From contig JAQTWT010000003.1 in the NCBI GenBank assembly GCA_028689145.1, forward strand, positions 124,001-188,000: DNA of 64,000 bases, in the 5' to 3' direction. This DNA is from Gallionella sp. Its GTDB lineage: Bacteria; Pseudomonadota; Gammaproteobacteria; Burkholderiales; Gallionellaceae. The position numbers were made by a program, and so were the translations under genes. Every line of letters begins with the position of its first letter. The first letter of the stretch is position 1. Shown one piece after another: positions 21,564 through 29,683 of this stretch. The notes beneath the pieces are model-generated. The model was not told the origin of the DNA. It saw nothing but the letters and a program-made list of their open reading frames with translations, and made no database searches.

Positions 21564-22406
21564 TTACTGAGGTGGTTTCATGAAAATATAGTTGTATATG
21601 TTCTTGAATTCAGTGTGGTCAAACATGGGCGCGTGATATTTTCCTTTTAACACAAACCCATTTTCTTTGAAAATCCTTACGACTTTAGCATCTTCGGGAA
21701 GGTCGTCATTAAGTTCGACTAGAACGCTTTTTAAGTTTGGATGGCTTATGGTTTTTGCAGCACCATGAATAATGTCAGACTCTAATCCATCAACATCGAT
21801 CTTTATATGGCTTGGTGCTGGAAGATTATATTTCTCTATCAAATCATCCAGAGAAATAGATAAGGCACCTTGCTTGAATGCAGAGTCCATTGGCTGATGG
21901 TTGTAATCCACCGAACTTCCCAAGTTGTTTACGGCACCACCAACCGTAAATGCCGACAAGTATAGGAAATCTATTGCATTGGATTTTCCAAGAGCTAGGC
22001 AAAGCCCAGTGACGTGATTCTGAAATTGATTCAGGAAGATATTCCTATTGAGTTGCGCATAGTTTTGCGACTCTGGTTCAAATGCGATCACATTTATACC
22101 CTTTGATGCAGCATAAATTGAATACATCCCAACATTTGCACCGATGTCATATAGAAGTTCTCCCTTGCCAAACGAATCTATCCATTCAATAGTGTCGGGT
22201 TCCTTGGTAAGGAGCGTTTTTGCACGCCAAAGTGTTTCCAAGCTTACGCACTCATATTTAATGATGTCGTTTCCCTCAGTTATAGTAAAAATTGGGTGTA
22301 ATTTTTCAACAAACCCAACCGACGGTCTAGTTGGCATGTTAAGAATCGTCGCGATAGGAAACGAAACAACATCAAAAAACCTTTTCATTATGTTCATAAC
22401 ACTCAT
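21564..22406 (-). CDS. FkbM-family methyltransferase
   Basis: 280 residues. SAM-dependent methyltransferase with motif I DIGANVGMYSIYAA (about 92-105), the FEPESQNYAQLNRNIFLN motif, and HIKIDVDGLESDIIHGA, all FkbM hallmarks. FkbM proteins usually O-methylate sugars at hydroxyl groups. The gene is visibly more A+T-rich than the genes on either side, with many AAT/ATT codons, suggesting it was acquired separately. It is separated from neighbours by 27-28 bases. Confidence 0.9.
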   Translation of the reverse strand: MSVMNIMKRFFDVVSFPIATILNMPTRPSVGFVEKLHPIFTITEGNDIIKYECVSLETLWRAKTLLTKEPDTIEWIDSFGKGELLYDIGANVGMYSIYAASKGINVIAFEPESQNYAQLNRNIFLNQFQNHVTGLCLALGKSNAIDFLYLSAFTVGGAVNNLGSSVDYNHQPMDSAFKQGALSISLDDLIEKYNLPAPSHIKIDVDGLESDIIHGAAKTISHPNLKSVLVELNDDLPEDAKVVRIFKENGFVLKGKYHAPMFDHTEFKNIYNYIFMKPPQ

Positions 22407-22434
22407 ATTCTAAACCCCATAAAGTATGTCTTTC

Positions 22435-23175
22435 TTAATCACCGCCTGCTACCGTAATAATTTCACCTTGAATATAACTGGCATGTTCAGATAATAAATA
22501 TGCCATTGCTGAAGCGATTTCCTCGGGTTTTCCTGCACGTCCCAACGGAATTTTGGCAACCCGTTCAACCAGTTCCTCGGCGCTCCTTCCTTCATGCTGC
22601 AAAGGTGTGTCTACGAAACCCGCGCGAACGCCATTTATGCGAATTCCATCCTTGCAAAACTGCCGTGACAAACCAAGCATAGCGGTCTCAAGTCCCGCTT
22701 TTGCTGCTGCGTAATGTAGAGTTTTTGCTGAACCACCATATTTCGGGGAGATGGAGCTAAGATAAACGACCTTACAATCATGCGCAGCAAGCATTGACGG
22801 TATCAGTTTTTGAACAATGTTAACTGACGCAACGCAATGCTGGAAAAATGTTTGCTGCCAATTCGATTCATCAAGTTGCTGCCAGGGTATCCAATCTATC
22901 TTTCCACCGCAAAATGCTAGCGCGTGTATTGTGCCTAATTTATGAATTGCAGATTCGGCGAAATCAGCACAAGCCTGGTCAGAATCCAGGAAAGACTGAA
23001 GCAGTATGCCTTCGCAGCTGAGGGCTGCAATTTCCTGCTTTAGCATTTCTGCCTTTTCGTGATTATGGCAATAATGCAGTCCAATGCGGACGTTTGCTTG
23101 AGCTATCTGCCGTACGAGCGCTGAACCGATTGCACCAGAGGCACCGACAACAAGTATGTTCTGTTTTCGATTCAT
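22435..23175 (-). CDS. Short-chain dehydrogenase/reductase
   Basis: 246 residues from the ATG six bases after the preceding gene (MNRKQNILVVGASGAIGSAL). A ten-residue upstream extension overlaps that gene and is not used. Classical SDR: GASGAIGSA (residues 12-20), catalytic Ser in VVYLSSISPKYGG, YxxxK in LHYAAAKAGLE, and PLGRAGKPEEIASAMAYLLSE near the C-terminus. It probably reduces or oxidises a carbonyl on a sugar or acid precursor made by the adjacent 2-hydroxyacid dehydrogenase and cytidylyltransferase genes; this grouping is an inference. Confidence 0.88.
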   Translation of the reverse strand: MNRKQNILVVGASGAIGSALVRQIAQANVRIGLHYCHNHEKAEMLKQEIAALSCEGILLQSFLDSDQACADFAESAIHKLGTIHALAFCGGKIDWIPWQQLDESNWQQTFFQHCVASVNIVQKLIPSMLAAHDCKVVYLSSISPKYGGSAKTLHYAAAKAGLETAMLGLSRQFCKDGIRINGVRAGFVDTPLQHEGRSAEELVERVAKIPLGRAGKPEEIASAMAYLLSEHASYIQGEIITVAGGD

Positions 23176-23180
23176 ATAAA

Positions 23181-24341
23181 TCAAACCACACTGCATCGTC
23201 GACACGGTTCTTTGCGCTGACGATTATTGGTTAAATGCATTTCGCGCAGAGCTTCATATTCCGCCGAACGCCAAATTTTGCCAAGATTGCTCATCGTGAA
23301 GGTACCCACCTGAAGTGTTGATTTGTAATCCACATCACAAGGATTCACCTTTCCATCCCACCAAACAAACATGCGTCGCCAAAGATCCGAGCAGGGCTGC
23401 AATACGCTGTTAACCGGACTATGGTAGGTGTCCTCCCACGGGTTGTAATTGACGAAGGCCACTTGGTCAACCAGACTGCCCCACAGGTTTTGCATCTCAT
23501 CCAGATTTTGCTGATCGGACATTTTTACCCCGGATACGCGGGTAATGATATTGGCCTCCGGATACTGGGTAACGCGAATCTTCTGGAAGCGTTCAACATT
23601 GGCCAGCACGTTGTCAAGCTTGCCGCCAACCCTAAGCTGGCTGTAAAGCGGTTCAGCGGCCGCATCGGCGGAAAAAACCAGTGTTTTTACCCCACCCTGA
23701 AGAATGGCATGACATTTGCGCTCATCGAGCAATGAAGCGTTGGTATTCATCTTGAGGTTGAGAAATTTGCCGCGCGTATACGCCAGCATTTTTTCGATAT
23801 CTGGGCACAATAATGGCTCACCGCGCGATGCCAGCGAGATGAACTCGATCTTCCCGTGAATTTCGTCGATTATGCGCTGGAAAAGATCCAGCGGCATATG
23901 CCCCATAAAACCGGCGGAACGCCGTGTAAAGGTTTTGTCGCTCTCGAAACAGAATACACACCGGTAGTTGCAAATCGAGCTGGGTTCAATCTGAAGGTAA
24001 GGCGGGTACTCATCCAATATAGCTAACTGGGGATGGATTTCATAACGATAGCGGTGTACCAGGTATCTGGCGAGCTCATGATCTGCAAGGGTGTTGATTT
24101 CCTCGACAACGCTGGGGGTCAGCCGCAGACATGGCGTATTTTTTTCATCATACGCCAGAATATCCTGCAAAGCGTGATCAAGAATGCCACGGAATGCATC
24201 CGATAACCCATTGCCACGCAGTGGTTCATTCTGCAAAGCCTCGATGCGCGCTATTACGGTTTCCCAGAGTGCGCCATGCCGAGGGCGCAAATCTACAAAA
24301 CTGTTGTGTTTGCGGTAGGTGGGATTATCACCATTAGTCAT
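23181..24341 (-). CDS. Radical SAM/SPASM-like protein
   Basis: 386 residues. After a ~115-residue helical N-terminal part comes the radical SAM motif CNYRCVFC in SSICNYRCVFCFESD, then barrel motifs (ISLASRGEPLL, LKMNTNASLL). The C-terminal region has further cysteines, PCSDLWRRMFVWWDGKVNPCDVD and PCRRCSVV, consistent with a SPASM-type auxiliary cluster. Such enzymes include sugar and peptide dehydrogenases. Its stop overlaps nothing, but its start overlaps the cytidylyltransferase gene by ATGA. It resembles the other SPASM-like protein at 38727-39884 in arrangement. Confidence 0.87.
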   Translation of the reverse strand: MTNGDNPTYRKHNSFVDLRPRHGALWETVIARIEALQNEPLRGNGLSDAFRGILDHALQDILAYDEKNTPCLRLTPSVVEEINTLADHELARYLVHRYRYEIHPQLAILDEYPPYLQIEPSSICNYRCVFCFESDKTFTRRSAGFMGHMPLDLFQRIIDEIHGKIEFISLASRGEPLLCPDIEKMLAYTRGKFLNLKMNTNASLLDERKCHAILQGGVKTLVFSADAAAEPLYSQLRVGGKLDNVLANVERFQKIRVTQYPEANIITRVSGVKMSDQQNLDEMQNLWGSLVDQVAFVNYNPWEDTYHSPVNSVLQPCSDLWRRMFVWWDGKVNPCDVDYKSTLQVGTFTMSNLGKIWRSAEYEALREMHLTNNRQRKEPCRRCSVV

Positions 24342-25105
24342 AGCGGGAACTCACCGGGTTTTGCTTCTTCAAATCCATGCTTGCGCAGCCAGAATTCAAC
24401 GGATGGCAGTTGCCATTCATAGTCGATATCGCATCCTCCCCACGATTTAATCGGGTGAATGCGCTGGCCCATCCATTTTTGCGGAAGCAGACCATCCTTC
24501 ATGTTATCCAGACAATGGGGGCGCACTATGGAAAGCCCCATGTCGGCGAAACACACATCCCCTTGCGAGTCCCTGTCGCAGTTTAAAGTAGCCGGATCGC
24601 CGAATGTTTCGAATGGTACGAACGGATGAAGACAGCCGTCTTCGCCCAACTTGCGGGCGCGCAACGGGCTCCACATGTTGTATACCGAAGTGGTGACGGC
24701 AGAATCCAGAGTGCTGTCACTTCTGAGTTTCTCAATACCTTCATCGATTAATGCGCCGGTAACAGTCGCGCCATTGGCAAAAAGCAGCACCATCAATTCC
24801 ACCGACTCTCCTTTAGCGGCGAGGCGTTTGACGATTTCCCGGTAGCCTTGCGCAAAAACATCTTCGCCTAAGGCAGCTTTGGTAGCCAATTCCGGAGGGC
24901 GATCAATCAATTCTGCCCCGAATTTGCGGCCTATTTCCATGATTTCGGGCGAGTCAGTTGAAACAAACAGTCGGTCAACATAACGGGAAGCACGTGCAGC
25001 CATCAAAGGATATGCCGCCAGCGGACGACCCAAAACCGGATAAATATTTTTTCCGGGGAAACCGACACTGCCTGCTCGGCCAATCATTAGTGCACAAATT
25101 GACAA
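24338..25105 (-). CDS. CMP-sugar (acylneuraminate-type) cytidylyltransferase
   Basis: 255 residues. Nucleotidyltransferase of the NeuA/KdsB-like fold: MIGRAGSVGFPGKNIYPVLGRPL (about 7-29) is the CTP-binding loop, though the usual RxGSKG is altered to GRAGSVG. LFVSTDSPEIMEIG and AELIDRPPELA are also family-like. Such enzymes activate ulosonic acids as CMP-sugars. Here it may activate a different acid or sugar, since it groups with a 2-hydroxyacid dehydrogenase, an SDR and a radical SAM gene. It is the second or third cytidylyltransferase of the locus. Confidence 0.82.
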   Translation of the reverse strand: MSICALMIGRAGSVGFPGKNIYPVLGRPLAAYPLMAARASRYVDRLFVSTDSPEIMEIGRKFGAELIDRPPELATKAALGEDVFAQGYREIVKRLAAKGESVELMVLLFANGATVTGALIDEGIEKLRSDSTLDSAVTTSVYNMWSPLRARKLGEDGCLHPFVPFETFGDPATLNCDRDSQGDVCFADMGLSIVRPHCLDNMKDGLLPQKWMGQRIHPIKSWGGCDIDYEWQLPSVEFWLRKHGFEEAKPGEFPL

Positions 25106-25146
25106 AATTTTCTCCTCAACTAGATAGGTACACTTACCATCATCAT

Positions 25147-26130
25147 TTATAAGCCTTGCCTTTGAACTTCATATTCATCGGGCGGCACAGAGCCTTTAAG
25201 AGGGCTCCCGGTGAGAAAGCGCACAGCTTCTTCAGTGGCCTCAATTTCCATCCGTGTTCGGCAATCTATGGACATCGAGCCCATGTGTGAGGTTAGCAGG
25301 CAGCGTTCGATGCCCGCCAGCGGGCCTGTGTATGGCTCATGCTCAAATACATCGATGGCGGCGCCAGCCAAATGACCCGCGTTGAGCGCGTCGGCCAAAT
25401 CCTGTTCGATGATAATCCCTCCGCGTGAGGCATTGATCAGTAATGCATCCGGCTTCATAAGACCGAGATGTTCGGCTCGAATCATGTTTTTAGTGTGCGC
25501 AGTCAGTGGAACATGCAGGCTGATTACGTCAGCTTGGCGATAAATCTCTTCCTTCCCGACCCATTCCAGCTTGAGCTCGGGAACGAGCTTGGTATCCGGA
25601 CGTATGTCGTTGACCAAAATGCGCGGCGAGCCAAAACTGCTCAAGCGGGTTAACACGCGTCGGCCGATACGTCCCACGCCGATGATGCCGATAGTTACCT
25701 CGGGAATTCGTCGTCCAAAGTGGCGTTGCCATTCACCGCGATGCAGTTGTGCGTTAGCCACATGCATAAAACGCAGCAAGGACAACATGAAGCCAATCGT
25801 CAGCTCGGCCACAGCTGGTGCCGGTGCATCCGGCGTGTAACTCACCTGAATACCGCGGCGCTCGGCGGCAAGTAGATCAACACTGTCTAACCCGATTCCG
25901 ACACGTGATATCAGCTTCAGGCGACTGGCGCGGTTCATAACCTTATCGGTGATGGGTTCGGTTCCTGCAATCAGAACATCGAAATCGGCGATCATGTCAG
26001 CCAACTCGTCTTCCTTAAGTTTGCGACCAAGGGGATTAATCAGGTATTCGATACCGGCAGCTTCCAGCAATTCAAGCGGCAGGCGATTTTTATCGCCGAA
26101 AGGGACGGTAGTTATCAGTGCTTTTGGCAT
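25147..26130 (-). CDS. D-isomer-specific 2-hydroxyacid dehydrogenase (SerA-like)
   Basis: 327 residues. NAD-binding GIIGVGRIGRRV is about residues 147-158; the catalytic Arg is in INASRGGIIIEQ, the Glu in DVFEHEPYTGPL, and the His in LLTSHMGSMSIDC. The substrate-binding SRVGIGLDSVDL loop is present. It has no C-terminal ACT regulatory domain, unlike many biosynthetic SerA proteins, so it is more likely a pathway-specific enzyme than housekeeping serine biosynthesis. It would interconvert a 2-hydroxy acid and a 2-oxo acid; its product could feed the neighbouring cytidylyltransferase. Confidence 0.88.
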   Translation of the reverse strand: MPKALITTVPFGDKNRLPLELLEAAGIEYLINPLGRKLKEDELADMIADFDVLIAGTEPITDKVMNRASRLKLISRVGIGLDSVDLLAAERRGIQVSYTPDAPAPAVAELTIGFMLSLLRFMHVANAQLHRGEWQRHFGRRIPEVTIGIIGVGRIGRRVLTRLSSFGSPRILVNDIRPDTKLVPELKLEWVGKEEIYRQADVISLHVPLTAHTKNMIRAEHLGLMKPDALLINASRGGIIIEQDLADALNAGHLAGAAIDVFEHEPYTGPLAGIERCLLTSHMGSMSIDCRTRMEIEATEEAVRFLTGSPLKGSVPPDEYEVQRQGL

Positions 26131-26194
26131 TTTCTAGTTGCCTCATTTGAGGATGCTTTGCAAATTTTCGAAACGGCTATATCGGCTGTGTTAA

Positions 26195-28045
26195 TTATCG
26201 ACCCTTGCGAAGAGGGATCATTGGATCCTCCTGAATATTTTTTTGGTGGGTAATTGCAATTGTTTTACGGAGCGACTGGGCCGGAGATGCGAAACTGCTA
26301 TCATGCATTGCATGAAACGCATTTTTAATTTTCCATTGTATGTGCCGAACAACCAGACTGGTCACAAAGGATAAAGATTTTCCTTCGACAAACTCTCTAC
26401 CAACGGCACCAACTAACAGGAAAAAATTAAAGAAGGGCCGTGTTAGTGAGTTCAGTAAAATCGGTGCGAAATTAAAATTTCTTGAGATATTAAAATATCC
26501 CGAGTCGCTAATAAAATCGGACGGCTGTTTTGTATTGTTAATTGAAGAAGCATGACCTGATTTGCTTTTCCAGAATATGTTACGCAGCCGCTTTGAATAA
26601 AAACTTAAAATCCACCAGAAAGATAAATTACTAATGCCTTTCTGCTTGAGCATGTAAGCGTCAATTTCAGAAAGTATGCGTACACGCCAAGTAAGCGCTT
26701 TGAGCAGGGACTGCTCGGTATAATTAAGATAGTGGCCCGTGGCTCCAGCGTTGATGTCACTTACCTTAAGCAGATATGCCTCTTCTTCCTCAAGTGTTTT
26801 TCCTATGAGGCCGCGTTCTCGGGCATATTCGTACAGGGGGGTGCCTGGCAACGCTTGCGCAAAATTAATGCTGAGACCTTCGCTGGGGGGGTAATCGCGC
26901 CAAAGCAGTATAGACGAAGAGATTTTTTTCAAGAAATCTATGCTTTCGCCAATTGTCACGTCATTCTCTCCCGGCATGCCAATCACAAGCTGGATAACTG
27001 TTTCTAATCCGGCTTCTCCGGTCCAAACAAGAGCGTTGATGTTGTCATCCAGGGAAAGATTTTTTTCCATCACCTTGAGCATTGCAGGGCTGCCGGATTC
27101 AACGCCGTAGCCTACTGAAACACAGCCGTTGTTTTTCCAGTGCAGCAGGGACTCGCGGCTAACCGTGTTGGTACGTACGCCGGATGCTCTCCAAACGATG
27201 CCAAGCTCACCTAGCTTGCTGACGAGTTCCCACGCTGATTTTCGATCGGAGCCAAAATTCTCGTCTCCCACGTCAATAAAACGCACATTGTGTTTGTCTT
27301 TAAGCTCCCTGACGTGACTAATAATCTTCTCTACGGGCAGCGAGCGGTACCCCTTTTCCCATCTATGACAAAATGTGCAATGTGAAACGCATCCTTTATT
27401 CATGACTACCGTGGCGCATTTCTCTCCCGGCTTGGCTTTTACACTATAGCCAAATCGATCATCAATATCGGAAATGTAATATGGCAGTACTCCAATCGAT
27501 TCAAGAATTGAATAATCCGGGAATTCAATATCGTTGGCGCTTGGACGTTCACCAAAGCCGGTAAAGTTAAATTTATTATGATGGTCAAGAAAGCAAATTC
27601 CGGTAATGGCGCGAAGTTCATCGTAGTCACATGGTTTTTTGGAAAGGACTCGAATGAGACTTTGGATGGTTATTTCGCCATCCCCAACCACGCAAAAATC
27701 TATCTCGGTTTTGCGCAGAATAACTTCAGCGCTGGTAGCCAGATTGCCCCCAAGAATAATTGTGGTTTCGGGAGATGCTGCACGAATTAGTTCAGCTAGC
27801 TGTTTTGTGTATGCGTAGGCTGTGGAAACTACCGCACTAATGCCGACAAAATCATAGTGATTGCTAGCAAAATATGCTGAAATTTGATCAAACGAGTATC
27901 TAAAATAGTCAAGATGATAGAAGTCAACATCCGCCCCGGTTTTTCGAAGCGATTGGATGATGGCTAAACTGCCTAGCGGCGGGTAATTTGTGGCGTATGA
28001 ACGGATAGGTGTTGTGCAAATGCATATTTTCATGGCAGCAGTCAT
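26195..28045 (-). CDS. B12-binding-domain radical SAM protein with long C-terminal extension
   Basis: 616 residues, the longest radical SAM protein here. Cobalamin-like domain: MKICICTTPIRS, PPLGSLAIIQSLRKTGADVDFYHLD, VGISAVVSTAYAYTKQL, IILGGNLATSAE. Radical SAM motif CVSHCTFC in MNKGCVSHCTFCHRWEKG, near residue 218. After the barrel, from about residue 450, an extension of ~160 residues contains aromatic/hydrophobic stretches (ILLNSLTRPFFNFFLLVGAVG) that may be membrane-associated. The start could also be the second ATG, at 28033. A large A+T-rich gene. Function unknown beyond radical SAM chemistry. Confidence 0.85.
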   Translation of the reverse strand: MTAAMKICICTTPIRSYATNYPPLGSLAIIQSLRKTGADVDFYHLDYFRYSFDQISAYFASNHYDFVGISAVVSTAYAYTKQLAELIRAASPETTIILGGNLATSAEVILRKTEIDFCVVGDGEITIQSLIRVLSKKPCDYDELRAITGICFLDHHNKFNFTGFGERPSANDIEFPDYSILESIGVLPYYISDIDDRFGYSVKAKPGEKCATVVMNKGCVSHCTFCHRWEKGYRSLPVEKIISHVRELKDKHNVRFIDVGDENFGSDRKSAWELVSKLGELGIVWRASGVRTNTVSRESLLHWKNNGCVSVGYGVESGSPAMLKVMEKNLSLDDNINALVWTGEAGLETVIQLVIGMPGENDVTIGESIDFLKKISSSILLWRDYPPSEGLSINFAQALPGTPLYEYARERGLIGKTLEEEEAYLLKVSDINAGATGHYLNYTEQSLLKALTWRVRILSEIDAYMLKQKGISNLSFWWILSFYSKRLRNIFWKSKSGHASSINNTKQPSDFISDSGYFNISRNFNFAPILLNSLTRPFFNFFLLVGAVGREFVEGKSLSFVTSLVVRHIQWKIKNAFHAMHDSSFASPAQSLRKTIAITHQKNIQEDPMIPLRKGR

Positions 28046-28065
28046 TTGAAATCTTTATTAGATGA

Positions 28066-29607
28066 TTATTTTATGCGGCCCAATGTCTTGCGTAAGAAAT
28101 TTCCAACCTCACCTTTTTGCAGCCCGACAAGCTGAGGGATCAGCATAATCATCATAGCCACAAAGGAGGAGTAGCATATACCAGCAAGCAGGAACTGGCC
28201 AATCCTCGGCAGGTTGAGCAACGATACTAATTCCGAACTTGCAAGGGCGCATAATAGAAAGGTAACCGGTACAAATAACTGGTGAGCAAGAAATTTCCAG
28301 AAGTTTAGCGATAACAGGCGTGCGTTAAACCATAGTTGCACGTTTACTACGATGGGTAGCAATATCACCATCTTTAAGGCTAGCCCGACTGCGCCTAGAC
28401 CAAGCCCGCCAGATGTTACTGGCATTACAAGCCATAACATCACAGGCAACCCGGCAAGCATACCGCCGATATTGATATTGCGGTAAAGGCGTGTTTGTCC
28501 AGAGGCGTAAAAGACTGAGCCGCTTAGTTGTCCATATGTTTGATGCATGGGATAGAGTGCCATGATGGACATGGCCAAAGCCCCATTTTCCCATGCATGC
28601 CCACCCAGCAACCAGATCACATCCTCTGAATGGTAGGAAGTAAATACAGAAAAATAAGCAGCCACAGCATAGAGCAGCGGGACGATGCGGCGAAACATGA
28701 AACGCATGCGTTCCATATTTTGTTGATCCCAAGCCACAGCAAATTCTCTTGTCAGAATTTGAGTCATGGCACTGGTAAACATAAAACATACCGCACTTAC
28801 CTGAAAAGCCAGGCCAAAAAAACCCTGCTCAATTGTCCCCGCTTGTGTTTGCAGAATCCAGCGATCAGCCAAGCCAATCAGTACGCCAGCGGCAGCAGAA
28901 ACAATTAGTGGATGCGAATAGCTCCAGAATTCCTGCATGTAAGCGCGCGTTGGTTGCGGAGTCAAGATGGCCTGTGTCGTTCTGGGGCGTTTGATTAGCA
29001 GGTGCGTAAGAACGGCTAAGGTCAAAAGCGATGTGACAATCTGGTAAGCGAAGTATTCTTCTAACTGCAACCCCCATGCCCAGACCATCACCACCAGCAT
29101 GAGCGTGGCTGCCAACCGTGAATAGGCATAGAGTTTTTCGCCACGCACAGTCAAATTCCATGCGTCAACCATCTTGCGCGTGGTGTCCAGCCACCATACT
29201 ATGACAGCGCAGCACGCGGCAAGAACGATCAGCCGCGCATCCTCGCCGACCCACAGCCAATAGCCAACGGACGTGTCGGCAAAAAGCAATGTGCCACCGA
29301 TTATCAATGCGGATGCCACAAACAGAAATCGGCGGTAAAACGTAACTAATCCTGTGTCACCCTGCCGTTGCGAAAGGCGTGCATAGAAACAGGACGATGT
29401 GCCCATATCAAGAAAACCCTTCAATTGCAGAAAGAAATTCGTGAGGAACTCGTAGCGGCCAAAAGCTTCCGGGCCGAGAGTGCGTGGTACAAGTGTTAGT
29501 GTTACTAGGCCTGCTAGCAAGACCACTATATTTGTAGTGAGCTTGGCCAGATATTGACGGGCAAGCGTCAATTTAACGTACCTGTCGTAACAAGTTGATA
29601 TGTACAT
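28066..29607 (-). CDS. Oligosaccharide flippase (Wzx-like, MOP superfamily)
   Basis: 513 residues with about 12-14 hydrophobic segments, the pattern of the Wzx/PST exporters that flip undecaprenyl-linked repeat units across the inner membrane. The N-terminal part shows KLTTNIVVLLAGLVTLTLVPRTLGPEAFGRYEFLTNF, the common PST signature (GPEAFGRYE). It is the only flippase candidate in the locus and implies Wzx/Wzy-type or similar export. No Wzy polymerase is recognisable in the window. It lies 20 bases from the radical SAM gene downstream. Confidence 0.88.
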   Translation of the reverse strand: MYISTCYDRYVKLTLARQYLAKLTTNIVVLLAGLVTLTLVPRTLGPEAFGRYEFLTNFFLQLKGFLDMGTSSCFYARLSQRQGDTGLVTFYRRFLFVASALIIGGTLLFADTSVGYWLWVGEDARLIVLAACCAVIVWWLDTTRKMVDAWNLTVRGEKLYAYSRLAATLMLVVMVWAWGLQLEEYFAYQIVTSLLTLAVLTHLLIKRPRTTQAILTPQPTRAYMQEFWSYSHPLIVSAAAGVLIGLADRWILQTQAGTIEQGFFGLAFQVSAVCFMFTSAMTQILTREFAVAWDQQNMERMRFMFRRIVPLLYAVAAYFSVFTSYHSEDVIWLLGGHAWENGALAMSIMALYPMHQTYGQLSGSVFYASGQTRLYRNINIGGMLAGLPVMLWLVMPVTSGGLGLGAVGLALKMVILLPIVVNVQLWFNARLLSLNFWKFLAHQLFVPVTFLLCALASSELVSLLNLPRIGQFLLAGICYSSFVAMMIMLIPQLVGLQKGEVGNFLRKTLGRIK

Positions 29608-29683
29608 CCATTTATTAGTGGAAGCGTAACCAACTTGTTTGCCGGCGGTATGAATCGGGAAAGAAATTTCGTACTCGCTGATT

